A stretch of DNA of 64,000 nt from Martinezella calliandrae. Its GTDB lineage: Bacteria; Pseudomonadota; Alphaproteobacteria; Rhizobiales; Rhizobiaceae. Numbering within the stretch: position 1 is the stretch's first letter; every line of letters begins with the position of its first letter. The stretch lies in assembly GCF_030272695.1 (NCBI RefSeq), contig NZ_JARFYN010000018.1, forward strand, positions 50,834 to 114,833. Direction: 5' to 3'. Below, piece by piece: positions 55,981-64,000 of the stretch. Below the pieces are notes generated by a model that ran no database searches, was not told the DNA's origin, and worked only from the letters and a program-made list of their open reading frames with translations. Both the position numbers and the translations under genes were made by a program.

Positions 55981-56155
55981 CCCCCCACCCTAGCCCTCTC
56001 CCCGTTTTTGCCGGGGAGGGGGAACGAATTCTGCGCTCACTCCCAATTGCGCAATTGAAGGGAAGGCTGTGGGTGCGTCTAACTAACCCCCTCTCCCGCG
56101 AGCGGGGAGAGGGGGGCCGCCGTTCGATAAAAACTCAGGAGGCCGGATGAGGGGC
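55981..56155. repeat. GC-rich dispersed hairpin repeat, copy 3
   Basis: The intergenic element starts CCCCCCACCCTAGCCCTC and ends GGCCGGATGAGGGGC. It holds a CTCTCCCCG / CGGGGAGGG hairpin at the left and CCCCTCTCCCGC / GCGGGGAGAGGGG at the right, with about 60 bp of unrelated AT-richer DNA between. It is located between convergent genes, where it may help terminate both. Confidence 0.8.
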
Positions 56156-56165
56156 TTCTCAGCCC

Positions 56166-57752
56166 TCAATTGCCCTTGCGCACACCATCCATCAAATGTG
56201 GCAGCGACCTAACACCCTCGTCCTGCAATTCCACGGGCAGCAGGCCTTCGGGCAAGTCCTGATAGGACACTGGACGCAGGAAGCGGCGGATGGCGAGCGT
56301 GCCGACCGACGTGGTGCGGCTGTCCGAGGTCGCCGGGAACGGGCCGCCATGCACCATGGCGTGGCTGACCTCAACACCGGTCGGCCAACCATTGGCAAGG
56401 ATGCGGCCGACTTTGCGCTCCAACACCGGCAGCAGCTTCGCGGCAATTGCATAATCGCCCGCATCGACCTGCAGAGTTGCGGTGAGCTGGCCCTCGAGCT
56501 TTTCGGCAACCGCAATCATCTGGTCGATGTCCTTGCAGCGCACGAGCAGACCGCTGGCACCAAAAACCTCATGGCCGAGCCGCTCGTCGGCAAGGAATTC
56601 CTCGACATCGGTCTCGAAGAAGGCGCCGGGGCTGCGGTTGACGCCTTCAGCCGGAGCGCCGCGTGCGATCGTCTTCACCGCATCATGGCCGGCAAGGGCT
56701 GCAACGCCATTGTCGAAGGCCGCATGGATGCCGGGCGTCAGCATCGGCGCCGGCACGCTGCCGGTAAGCGCGGCACTGGCCGTAGCCACGAAACGATCGA
56801 GATCGGGACTATCGATGGCAAAAAGCAGCCCGGGGTTGGTGCAGAACTGACCGGCACCCATCGTCAGCGAACCGACAAAACCGGTACCGATTGCTTCCGC
56901 GCGGGCCTCAAGGGCTGCCGGGAACAGGAAGACTGGGTTGACGCTGCTCATTTCGGCATAGACCGGAATCGGCTCCGGCCGGGCCGCCGCGATCGCGCCG
57001 AGCGCCAGGCCGCCGCCACGCGAGCCGGTGAAGCCGACCGCCTTGATATGCGGATTGCGCACCAGAGCGGCGCCGGTCTCGTTCGCGCCGGTCAGGAGCG
57101 AGAAAGCTCCTTCCGGCAGGCCGCAGGCCACGACGGCGGCGCGAATGGCGCGCCCGACCAGTTCACCAGTACCCGGATGCGCAAGATGACCCTTGACGAC
57201 AACAGGGCAACCGGCCGCCAATGCCGAGGCGGTATCACCACCGGCAACCGAGAAGGCGAGTGGGAAGTTGCTGGCGCCGAAGACGGCGACGGGGCCAAGC
57301 GGAATCTGGCGCAGGCGCAGATCCGGACGCGGCAGCGGCTTGCGGTCCGGCAAGGCCGGGTCGACACGCAGGTCGAGCCATTCGCCGGAGCGAACGACTT
57401 GCGCGAACAACCGGAGCTGGCCGACGGTGCGGGCGCGCTCGCCCTGCAGGCGGGCAGCCGGCAGGCCGGTCTCTTCGCTCGCACGTTCGATCAGCGCATC
57501 GCCTATCCCCAGGATGTTGGTCGCGATCGTCTCCAGGAAGGTCGCGCGGGCTTCCGGGCTGGTGGCGCGATAGGTATCGAATGCCTGGCCCGCGAGCTCG
57601 CAAGCGCGGGCAACGTCCGCCTCGCTGGCGATGGCGAAGGCTGGTTCCAGGTTCGCGCCGGTCGCCGGGTTGATGGCGCGCACAGATTTGTTGTCGCCGG
57701 CCGAATCCGCGCCGATCAGCAAATCGCCGCTAATCACAAAAGACTGTGTCAT
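56166..57752 (-). CDS. Alpha-ketoglutaric semialdehyde (2,5-dioxovalerate) dehydrogenase
   Basis: A 528-residue NADP-type aldehyde dehydrogenase. The catalytic Cys is in [42 protein letters not shown] and [12 protein letters not shown] are characteristic of the KGSADH subfamily that ends the non-phosphorylative pentose and hexarate pathways by making 2-oxoglutarate. The start follows a palindrome-bearing promoter region. Its neighbours are a sugar SDR dehydrogenase and an aldose epimerase on the same strand, which fits oxidative L-arabinose or D-galactarate catabolism. Confidence 0.9.
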   Translation of the reverse strand: MTQSFVISGDLLIGADSAGDNKSVRAINPATGANLEPAFAIASEADVARACELAGQAFDTYRATSPEARATFLETIATNILGIGDALIERASEETGLPAARLQGERARTVGQLRLFAQVVRSGEWLDLRVDPALPDRKPLPRPDLRLRQIPLGPVAVFGASNFPLAFSVAGGDTASALAAGCPVVVKGHLAHPGTGELVGRAIRAAVVACGLPEGAFSLLTGANETGAALVRNPHIKAVGFTGSRGGGLALGAIAAARPEPIPVYAEMSSVNPVFLFPAALEARAEAIGTGFVGSLTMGAGQFCTNPGLLFAIDSPDLDRFVATASAALTGSVPAPMLTPGIHAAFDNGVAALAGHDAVKTIARGAPAEGVNRSPGAFFETDVEEFLADERLGHEVFGASGLLVRCKDIDQMIAVAEKLEGQLTATLQVDAGDYAIAAKLLPVLERKVGRILANGWPTGVEVSHAMVHGGPFPATSDSRTTSVGTLAIRRFLRPVSYQDLPEGLLPVELQDEGVRSLPHLMDGVRKGN

Positions 57753-57829
57753 GAGTATTCCTTGATGATGCCAGGACGCTGGGAGGTGCGCCCATCAGGA
57801 GCAGATAGCAAGATGGAATGACAAATGTA

Positions 57830-57847
57830 AGATGATAATCGTCATCT
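57830..57847. promoter_or_regulatory. Candidate GntR operator upstream of the semialdehyde dehydrogenase
   Basis: AGATGA and TCATCT (6 bp arms, 6 bp centre TAATCG) lie 78 bp upstream of the dehydrogenase start. The GATGAT core resembles the symmetric TATGATAAATCATCATA next to the other FadR-type regulator at 7.7 kb. The gap 57753-57911 holds no gene. Confidence 0.5.
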
Positions 57848-57911
57848 AAATATCAAGGCTTATCCGGGGAGATAAGACGGCTGCGAACTTTTGCACCGAA
57901 ACGTTCCGAAA

Positions 57912-58688
57912 TCAAGGATGCTGCTGAACGCTTAAGCCTCCGTCGATGGTCAGGGTGGCGGCATTCATAAAGGGGCACTCATCGGAAATCATGAAGACGG
58001 CGGCGAGCGCGATCTCTTCCGGCGTCGCGATGCGGCGGCCCGGATGCAACCTCATCGTCTCGGCCTTGGCGGCTTCCGGATCGGCAAAGCTGTTCCAATA
58101 ATCGATCACCTTCTGCGTCGAGACATAGCCCGGCGCCAACGCATTCACCCTGACACCCTTGGCCGCATATTCGAGCCCCAGCGATTTCGTCATGCCGAGC
58201 AGCGCATGTTTGGCAAGCGGATAGGGAAAAGTATGCGGGATGATGGTGAAAGCATGGGTGGAGGCAATATTGAGGATCGCACCGCCGCCCTCGGAGACGA
58301 TGCCCGGTAGCACCGCCTTGCTGCAATTCCACGCGCCCTTGAGATTGATATCGAAACAGCGCTGCCACTCTTCGTCGGTCGTTGCCAGCGGCTCGGAGAA
58401 AACATTGACCCCGGCATTATTGATCAGCGCATTGAGCCGGCCGATTTCGGCGCCTGCCTGCGCCACGACAGCCTCGATCTTTGCGGCATCGGCGATGTCC
58501 GCAGCCGTATAGCCGAGCACCGCGCCCGCGGCCTTCAGCGCTTCGGCCTCCCGCGCCAACAACGGGCCATCCATGTCGATAAGGAATAGTCGCGCCCCTT
58601 CCGCGACGCAGGCCTTGGCGATTGCCAGGCCGATGCCCTGTGCCGCGCCGGTGATCAGGATGCGCTTGCCGGAGAGACGGTCGGCCAT
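57912..58688 (-). CDS. SDR sugar 1-dehydrogenase (L-arabinose/D-galactose type)
   Basis: A 258-residue classical SDR. TGAAQGIG is the cofactor motif, then NNAGVNVFSEPL, the Ser region LNIASTHAFTIIP, and YPLAK for Tyr/Lys. The LHPGRRIATPEEIA tail is typical of sugar and sugar-acid dehydrogenases in rhizobia. Between a mutarotase gene and KGSADH it most likely oxidises an aldopyranose to its lactone. L-arabinose, D-galactose, L-fucose or D-xylose are all possible. It lies 28 nt after the epimerase gene. Confidence 0.82.
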   Translation of the reverse strand: MADRLSGKRILITGAAQGIGLAIAKACVAEGARLFLIDMDGPLLAREAEALKAAGAVLGYTAADIADAAKIEAVVAQAGAEIGRLNALINNAGVNVFSEPLATTDEEWQRCFDINLKGAWNCSKAVLPGIVSEGGGAILNIASTHAFTIIPHTFPYPLAKHALLGMTKSLGLEYAAKGVRVNALAPGYVSTQKVIDYWNSFADPEAAKAETMRLHPGRRIATPEEIALAAVFMISDECPFMNAATLTIDGGLSVQQHP

Positions 58689-58716
58689 GAGAGTCCTTTC
58701 TTGAATTTAAGAGCCG

Positions 58717-59610
58717 CTAGGCGATCGCTTCCGGATGCAATTGCAGGCTGACTGTCATCCGCTCGCCTGGCTCCAGTATAGTGAGATTGCCGAGATCAGG
58801 CAGGTTATGGCCGTTAGCCAGATGCGACATCGGTTCGAAACAGAAATAGTCGCGCCGAAAATCCGGATCGAAACCGTTATCTGAGACGAAGATGAAATAG
58901 TGCCTGAGCCGCTCGTCCGCCGTCAGACGAAGGCGCATCCGATGTTCGGGCCAGGCGATTTCCGCAAAGCCGTTCCACCCTTCGAAGCCGTTGTTGATCC
59001 AGCGGTGCGGCAACACGCGTGCCGTTGCGAAATCCAGGTCGCTGGGGATGTCCGCGGCCTCCCCCGCCAGCCAGCCCTCCACTTCCGTCCAGTATCTCTT
59101 CGCCGGCGCGTTGAGCGTCGTGGTCGGTGTCATCGGAAAGTAGGGATGCCAACCCAAGCCGAAAGGAAGTGCCTCCGGCCCAAGGTTTCTGACTTGGAGA
59201 TTAATGTCAAAACGATCATCATAAATGATGAAGCGCTGCCGCGCTTCATAGGCGTAAGGTGTGCCGCGGCCTTCATGCGAGAAGCTGAATTCCGCCTCGT
59301 TGCCGTATTGGCTCAGAACAGCCCATTCCGATTGCCAGCCCTCGCCATGCACATAATGAGGATCCCAAGGCGTATTGGGCTCGAATGCATAGTCCTTGCC
59401 GCGGAAGGTAAAGCGATTGCCCTTGACCCTGTTGCCGAATGGAACGAGCGGATAGCAACCGCAGGAATGCGCGTCGGCGTCATCCGAGGGTGCTTCTCGC
59501 AACAATGGTGCGCGCATGCCGTCCCTCTCCCACCAGAGGCCGAGCACGATACCGCCACGCGTGGAAAGCCTAGCGGTCAGGCTGCTGCTCTTGAGCTCCA
59601 CCACCGTCAC
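58717..59610 (-). CDS. Aldose 1-epimerase family protein (mutarotase-like)
   Basis: A 297-residue galactose-mutarotase-fold protein. SCGCYPLVPFGNRVKGNRFTFRGKDY contains the NR/F substrate motif; HGEGWQSEW carries the first catalytic His region and GLGWHPYFP the second, and FEPMSHLANG ends the active site. It interconverts sugar anomers, supplying the form the neighbouring SDR uses. I start at GTG 59610 because GGAGGA lies 9-13 nt upstream; an in-frame TTG ten codons earlier lacks such a site. Confidence 0.85.
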   Translation of the reverse strand: MTVVELKSSSLTARLSTRGGIVLGLWWERDGMRAPLLREAPSDDADAHSCGCYPLVPFGNRVKGNRFTFRGKDYAFEPNTPWDPHYVHGEGWQSEWAVLSQYGNEAEFSFSHEGRGTPYAYEARQRFIIYDDRFDINLQVRNLGPEALPFGLGWHPYFPMTPTTTLNAPAKRYWTEVEGWLAGEAADIPSDLDFATARVLPHRWINNGFEGWNGFAEIAWPEHRMRLRLTADERLRHYFIFVSDNGFDPDFRRDYFCFEPMSHLANGHNLPDLGNLTILEPGERMTVSLQLHPEAIA

Positions 59611-59774
59611 CAGCCATTGTCCTCCGTTCACATTGGCCAACCGAGCGGGGGACGGTAGATTTCATCATATTTATTGTCAATATAGGTAGGATTTATATAC
59701 AGTCGCTTGGGGATGGCTACGCTGGTGATCGCTTTGGCGATTGCAGGAGGCGCGCGATGGATCGGGGAGACGGC

Positions 59775-60539
59775 ATGGCCAGCGGCAATACGGGGGATAA
59801 GTTGACCACGGCGATGCCCGGGCTTACGGAGAGGGGCAAGCGCAGCGTCCGCGAAGCACTGCTGCAACGCCTCATCGACAAGATCATCTCCGGCGAAATA
59901 GTCGAAGGGTCGACGCTACCAAACGAGGCGGAACTGACGGAGCAATTCGGCGTCAGCCGCACCAGCCTGCGCGAGGCCATGCAATATCTGGCGGCGCTCG
60001 GCATGATCCGTTCGCGCACCCGGGCCGGCACTACAGTGCTGCCGCGGGAAAACTGGAACTATCTCGATCCGCTCGTTCTCGACGCCACCCTACGGCTCGG
60101 CAACGACGACCGCTTTCACGCCTCGCTGATTGAGGCCCGTCAATTGCTGGAGCCGGCCGCCGCTGCCCAGGCCGCCGCCAACGCCAATGCTCATCATCTC
60201 TTCCGCATATCGAAGGCCTTCGAGGAGATGGTAGAGGCCAATGCCCGCGACAACGAGGCCTGGAGCCGTGCCGATCTCGAATTCCACACCGCGATCATCC
60301 GCGCCAGTGGCAATTGGGTCTATCTGCAATTCGCCACCGCCATCCGCGCGGCGCTGCTCGCCAGCTTCCGACTGACCAACCGCGCCAGCCAATCACATGA
60401 ACAGGCGATCGCGATGCACCAGGACGTGCTGGAAGCGATCCGCATGCGCCGCCCCGATGAGGCCCGCAGTGCCATGGAGCGCCTGATCGGCGTTGCCCGC
60501 GACGAGATTTCGGATGCGCTCAAGAAAGCCCGAACCTAG
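59775..60539 (+). CDS. GntR family regulator, FadR subfamily
   Basis: A 254-residue FadR-type regulator. The winged helix (IISGEIVEGSTLPNEAELTEQFGVSRTSLREAMQYLAALGMI) and FCD domain (LIEARQLLEPAAAAQ, DLEFHTAIIRASGN, SHEQAIAMHQDVLEAIRMR) are complete. I use ATG 59775, which has GGGGAG 5 nt upstream; ATG 59757 is also in frame. It diverges from the epimerase-SDR operon across about 160 bp that share the motif TCATCATA with the ara/dgo regulatory region. Likely ligand: a sugar acid or its keto-deoxy form. Confidence 0.9.
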   Translation: MASGNTGDKLTTAMPGLTERGKRSVREALLQRLIDKIISGEIVEGSTLPNEAELTEQFGVSRTSLREAMQYLAALGMIRSRTRAGTTVLPRENWNYLDPLVLDATLRLGNDDRFHASLIEARQLLEPAAAAQAAANANAHHLFRISKAFEEMVEANARDNEAWSRADLEFHTAIIRASGNWVYLQFATAIRAALLASFRLTNRASQSHEQAIAMHQDVLEAIRMRRPDEARSAMERLIGVARDEISDALKKART

Positions 60540-60610
60540 CCATATGGTATTGCGGCCGAGTTCATGCCAATTTACCGCCCATCCGAAAGACTGAACGCGG
60601 CCAAGTTCTT

Positions 60611-62125
60611 ATGTCCATTACGCTCCTCGCCGATCCGATCGTCCAGTTCTGCATCCTGGTGGTGGTAGGCACTTTCATCAGCCGATTCGTGCTTCGCCAT
60701 CGGCGCGCCGGGCGATTGATTGGACAGATTACCTTTTTCATCAGCCTGACCGCGCTGTTGCTGTATCACGGCATCGTGCCTTATGAGCCCAGTCCGTCGC
60801 AGCCACAGGACACGGTGCAGCTGCGTATCTTCATCGGTTTCGCCAAGATCGTCTGGTGGGTCAACGGCGCCTGGGTGCTGATCGCCTTCGTGCGCCTGTT
60901 CCTGATCTTCGAGCGCAAGCCGCGCGAAGCCCGCCTGCTGCAAGATCTGGTCGTCGGCATCATCTACCTAGGAGCGGCTCTCTCCGTCGTCGCCGATGTC
61001 TTCAGCGTACCCATAGGCACGCTGATTGCGACCTCAGGCGTCTTCGCGATCATCCTCGGTCTCGCGTTGCAAAGCACGCTTAGCGATGTCTTCTCCGGCA
61101 TCGCGCTGAACCTTGGCAGACCCTATTCCGTGGGCGATTGGGTGGTGCTCGACAATGACGTCCAGGGCCGTGTCGTCGAAACCAACTGGCGCGCCACGCA
61201 TCTGCTGAGCGGCACAAACGACCTCGTCGTCATCCCGAACAGCGCTCTTGCCAAGACCCGGATCACTAATCTGTCAAGCCCGGACGAAAGCCACGGCGTC
61301 ACCATCACCGTTCGCGTCCAGCCGACCACGCAGCCGAACGTCATCGTCGGGGTGATGCGCGATGTGCTGATCAGTTGCAACACGATCCAGAAGACGCCCG
61401 AGCCCAGCGTGATGATCGATTCGATCGACGGACAGGCGGTCGAATTGCAACTATACTTCCGCGTCCCCGACATATCGCAGACGATGGCGGCCAAGAATGA
61501 GATCTACGATCTCATCTACCGTCACACGAAAGCGGGTGGGCTGAAACTCGCAAGTCCACCCGAGGCGATCATAGCGCCGCCGGATACGCAAACAGAGACG
61601 GTAACCGCCGCCCAACATCCCGGTACAGCGTGGCGGCTGCTCAACAATGTCCCTCTGTTCTCGTCACTGACCGAGGACGAGAAGGAACATCTGGCATCGC
61701 ATATGCAGCGCCGCACCTATCCCAAGGATGCTATCATCGTCGAACAGGATTCGCGGTTGCGCGCACTGACCATCGTACGCTCAGGTGTCGTCAGCATCAC
61801 CCGCAGGGAGGCACAGCGGCAGATCGAACTGACGCGGCTTGCTCCCGGCGACTATTTCGGCGAAGGCGGTCTGCTGATGGGAGCCGTGGAAGTCGGCACG
61901 GTCCAGGCGCTCACCTTTGTCGTAACCTACGAGATTGGCGAGGCTTGCCTGGCACCGCTTTTGCACGACCGACCGTCCATGGCCGACGAGCTGGGGACCA
62001 TCATGTCGAAGCGCATCGAAGCCGAACGCCATCTCTTCGGCACCAGCGATATATTGGTCAATGGCGCTCCGATCGGTTCCTTGACCTCCCGTATCAGGCA
62101 TCTGTTTCAGCTGCAGCACGACTAA
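60611..62125 (+). CDS. MscS-family channel with C-terminal cyclic-nucleotide-binding fold
   Basis: A 504-residue protein. The MscS part has hydrophobic helices at about residues 8-28, 38-55, 78-100, 112-130 and the pore-lining helix near 138-165 (TSGVFAIILGLALQSTLSDVFSG), followed by the beta domain (PYSVGDWVVLDNDVQGRVVETNWRAT). A CNB fold follows from about 345 to 470. In its phosphate-binding cassette (FGEGGLLMGAVEVGTVQA, 416-433) the arginine that binds cyclic phosphate is replaced by Glu427. It belongs to the bCNG type; ligand gating is doubtful. It converges on the carboxypeptidase gene with a 4 bp overlap of stop regions. Confidence 0.9.
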   Translation: MSITLLADPIVQFCILVVVGTFISRFVLRHRRAGRLIGQITFFISLTALLLYHGIVPYEPSPSQPQDTVQLRIFIGFAKIVWWVNGAWVLIAFVRLFLIFERKPREARLLQDLVVGIIYLGAALSVVADVFSVPIGTLIATSGVFAIILGLALQSTLSDVFSGIALNLGRPYSVGDWVVLDNDVQGRVVETNWRATHLLSGTNDLVVIPNSALAKTRITNLSSPDESHGVTITVRVQPTTQPNVIVGVMRDVLISCNTIQKTPEPSVMIDSIDGQAVELQLYFRVPDISQTMAAKNEIYDLIYRHTKAGGLKLASPPEAIIAPPDTQTETVTAAQHPGTAWRLLNNVPLFSSLTEDEKEHLASHMQRRTYPKDAIIVEQDSRLRALTIVRSGVVSITRREAQRQIELTRLAPGDYFGEGGLLMGAVEVGTVQALTFVVTYEIGEACLAPLLHDRPSMADELGTIMSKRIEAERHLFGTSDILVNGAPIGSLTSRIRHLFQLQHD

Positions 62126-63654
62126 TTCGACTGCACGGCAGGTGCTGCCACCGGCTGCGCCGTGAAAAACGCCTTGGCATCTGCGGTGAATTGCTCGCGC
62201 GACGTCGGCCGCGTGTAGAACATATGCCCACCACGATAGAGTTTCAGCGCAATCCGGTCGGCAAAGGCCGGCGGCAGGTGATCAAGCACATATTTGGTGA
62301 CGCCGAAGGGAACGATGAGGTCGCTATAGCCCTGCGCTACCAGGAGACGGAAGGAAGGGACGAGGGTCAGCATTTCCTTGATGTCGTCCGTCCCGCTTGC
62401 ATGCAGGCGAGAGCCACCGTTGCGGCCGCCCCAGTTCCAGTGCTCGTTCACGGAACTCGACAGCAGATTGTAGGTCATATCGGTATGAAAGCCGAGTTCG
62501 TCGCGCGCATAGCTAGAGAAGGCCCCACCATAGGCACGCACGAAGCCATCGAGGATAGGGTCGTCGCTGCGGCCGGCCTCCGATTCGGGATAGGGATCTG
62601 GCGCGAGGAACGAGGCGTCGTAGGAACTGACGATATCGGCACCGTCGCCATCGGAATGTTTCTGATATACCCCGCCGAGAAAGCCCTGGTTCTTGGCGAC
62701 GACATCTTCGGGAATGCCGGTCAGCTTGGCAACGCGATCATAGAAAACGCGACCGGCATCGCCGGTCGGGGGCTTGCCTGCAAGCGTGGGCAGATATTCG
62801 TTCAGCGCAAATTTTTCGGCATCCTGAACCCCCTGCTCATTGAAGGCGTTTTTCCGCTCCAGTTCGGCGGCGGCCAGTGACGGCAATTCAAGTGCAGCAC
62901 CAAGCGCAAGATCATTCGCCCCGAACACAAGCCGCCCTTCGATCAGCGGCGACAGCATGACGATACCGGAAATCAGGATGCCTTGATCCTGCCGCAGGCT
63001 GGTAGCCACTTTCGCCGCGCGCAGGCCGCCGTAGCTTTCTCCGAGAATAAATTTCGGCGAGTCGGCGCGTCCGTTGTGGGCAACATAAAGCGCGATCGCC
63101 TTGGCAAGGCTCTCCGCATCCCCACGCATGTTATAGAATTCATTGGCATCATCCGCCTTGGCCGTGCGGCTCCAGCCGGTGCCTATCGGATCGATCAGGA
63201 CAAGATCGGTGAAATTCAGCCAGCTATGGGGATTATCGACCAGCTTTGCATTGGCCCCGTCGCGACCGCTCGGACCGAAATCGAGAACGCGGGGTCCAAC
63301 CAATCCCAGGCTGAGAAAGGCCGAGGCAGCGCCCGGCCCGCCATTGAAGACGAAGGTGATCGGCCTGCCGGCGTCCCTGTTCTTGGCGACATAGGCGGTA
63401 TAGAAGATCGCCGCGTTGCGCTCGCCGTCTTGCCCGAAGAGGTTGAGCGTGCCTGCCGTCGCCGTATAGGGAATGCTTTTGCCATCGGCATTCAGAACAT
63501 GGTCGCTGACGGCATCTGATGGCAACAGGGAGAGAACGCTTCCACCGCCCCCGACGCCGGCAGAGCGGCCCTGCTCCGGCGGCGCAGCAAAGGCTAGCGT
63601 CGAGACGAGGGAAAAGACCAGCGCAAGGCTTGGAACGATCTTGCGAAAAGACAT
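62122..63654 (-). CDS. Secreted S10 serine carboxypeptidase-like protein
   Basis: A 510-residue exported hydrolase. The signal peptide is MSFRKIVPSLALVFSLVSTLAFA-AP. The S10 landmarks are the oxyanion segment FVFNGGPGAASAF at about residue 101-113, nucleophile Ser207 in LGESYGGLRA, the Asp region LVAQGYSDLIVPFG and the His region RGGHMFYTR. Bacterial members of this family are poorly studied and may act on peptides or acyl esters. I start at MSFRKIV, preceded by GGAGG and giving a clean signal peptide; 27 upstream codons would spoil it. Confidence 0.9.
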   Translation of the reverse strand: MSFRKIVPSLALVFSLVSTLAFAAPPEQGRSAGVGGGGSVLSLLPSDAVSDHVLNADGKSIPYTATAGTLNLFGQDGERNAAIFYTAYVAKNRDAGRPITFVFNGGPGAASAFLSLGLVGPRVLDFGPSGRDGANAKLVDNPHSWLNFTDLVLIDPIGTGWSRTAKADDANEFYNMRGDAESLAKAIALYVAHNGRADSPKFILGESYGGLRAAKVATSLRQDQGILISGIVMLSPLIEGRLVFGANDLALGAALELPSLAAAELERKNAFNEQGVQDAEKFALNEYLPTLAGKPPTGDAGRVFYDRVAKLTGIPEDVVAKNQGFLGGVYQKHSDGDGADIVSSYDASFLAPDPYPESEAGRSDDPILDGFVRAYGGAFSSYARDELGFHTDMTYNLLSSSVNEHWNWGGRNGGSRLHASGTDDIKEMLTLVPSFRLLVAQGYSDLIVPFGVTKYVLDHLPPAFADRIALKLYRGGHMFYTRPTSREQFTADAKAFFTAQPVAAPAVQSN

Positions 63655-63871
63655 GCGTATGCGACCTCCATCGGCCCCGCCATCGGTGCCCTTGCCTCGG
63701 ATACTATTCCACCAACGGCAAAAGCGCGAATTCAAGAGATGTTGATCGCCGATCCGGCTGTCACATTCCTATGAAAGGGAATTGCCATTGAGCGCCTGTC
63801 GGCCATTTGCCAGAGTGCCGCTTCGGGGAACGAACACTCAAACCAAGACCCCAAGGGTTAGAACAATTCGC

Positions 63872-63899
63872 TTGCAATCTTAGTGAATCTATGTATATC
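63872..63899 (+). promoter_or_regulatory. Candidate promoter of the right-edge recombinase
   Basis: TTGCAA (63872-63877) and TATATC (63894-63899) with a 16 bp spacer resemble a sigma-70 promoter and lie just before the recombinase start. The 253 bp gap from 63655 is otherwise without a visible gene; the left end of the element should lie within it. Confidence 0.35.
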
Positions 63900-63907
63900 C
63901 ATCCAAA

Positions 63908-64000
63908 ATGGGGAGATTTGTGAGCATAGGCGAAGCGGCGGAAGTTTTGGGCGTGTCGATCACGACATTGCGCCGATGGGAAGCTGAAGGCCGTCTGGTG
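63908..64000 (+). CDS. IS607-type serine recombinase TnpA, N-terminal fragment (runs off right edge)
   Basis: The last 93 bp encode MGRFVSIGEAAEVLGVSI followed by TTLRRWEAEGRLV. This is the MerR-like helix-turn-helix that opens IS607-family transposases, whose serine recombinase domain follows. An ATG at 63908 and a GTG at 63920 (GGGGAG 4 nt upstream) are both possible starts. A MerR-type regulator is the alternative, but IGEAAxxLGVSxxTLRRWExEGRL is the wording typical of IS607 TnpA. If so, a TnpB gene may follow beyond the window. Confidence 0.7.
   Translation, partial: MGRFVSIGEAAEVLGVSITTLRRWEAEGRLV

Noticed and set aside
56196..57821. A 541-codon open frame on the plus strand opposite the semialdehyde dehydrogenase
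   Set aside because: Its translation has no domain and is Arg/Gly/Ala-rich; it mirrors the codon pattern of the real gene on the other strand, a usual effect of high-GC DNA.
61630..62880. A 416-codon frame spanning the channel and carboxypeptidase genes
   Set aside because: It crosses the 3' ends of two convergent genes in wrong frames; no homology is visible.

Overview
The window is high-GC chromosomal-type DNA from an alphaproteobacterium, most likely a Rhizobium-group member of the Rhizobiaceae. This rests on protein-level recognition: rhizobial 1,5-anhydro-D-fructose reductase, many CUT1 and branched-chain-type importers with local LacI or GntR regulators, and GC-rich dispersed hairpin repeats. 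The window is densely coded and dominated by catabolic and transport operons. No rRNA, tRNA or CRISPR was seen. One insertion sequence, IS607-type, begins at the right edge.

Left end (1-4.1 kb): a tetR-MFP-RND efflux operon cut by the window edge, a small membrane protein and an OsmC peroxidase. 4.1-9.9 kb: an araFGH-type sugar importer diverges from a FadR-type GntR regulator followed by dgoD (D-galactonate dehydratase). 9.9-24.3 kb: about 14 kb on one strand, running from a LacI regulator through afr (1,5-anhydro-D-fructose reductase), a CoA-transferase, a crotonase, an aldehyde dehydrogenase, a complete CUT1 sugar importer, two GMC flavoproteins and an SDR. This reads as one catabolic locus for an unusual sugar or anhydro-sugar. 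24.5-34 kb: a divergent locus with a GntR regulator, DUF3830, TIGR04076, aldo/keto reductase, NTF2-like and periplasmic binding protein genes on one arm, and livGFHM plus a DAO-type flavoenzyme on the other. It looks like uptake and oxidation of an unknown nitrogenous compound.

34-40 kb: an ECF sigma/anti-sigma/Bax-inhibitor operon, a bestrophin, a membrane-anchored MsrA, an SDR, a frameshifted GNAT acetyltransferase and SlyX. 40-46.1 kb: a metallophosphodiesterase translationally coupled to a CUT1 importer, closed by a LacI regulator. 46.2-51.5 kb: a LysR regulator divergent from emrAB-type efflux genes and a class III nucleotide cyclase. 51.6-56 kb: a GlxA-type regulator divergent from an SDR, an AraC regulator and a YWTD beta-propeller protein.

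56-60.5 kb: a semialdehyde dehydrogenase, a sugar-type SDR dehydrogenase and an aldose epimerase, divergent from a second FadR-type regulator. This complements the araFGH/dgoD locus in an oxidative arabinose/galactose pathway split over two loci. 60.6-64 kb: an MscS channel with a C-terminal cyclic-nucleotide-binding fold that lacks the phosphate-binding arginine, a secreted S10 carboxypeptidase-like protein, and the start of an IS607-type recombinase.

Three full copies and one fragment of a GC-rich hairpin repeat lie between genes (about 16.8, 32.5, 51.5 and 56.0 kb). Several palindromes adjacent to regulator genes are candidate operators. All functions are inferred from reading the sequence; no database search was run.
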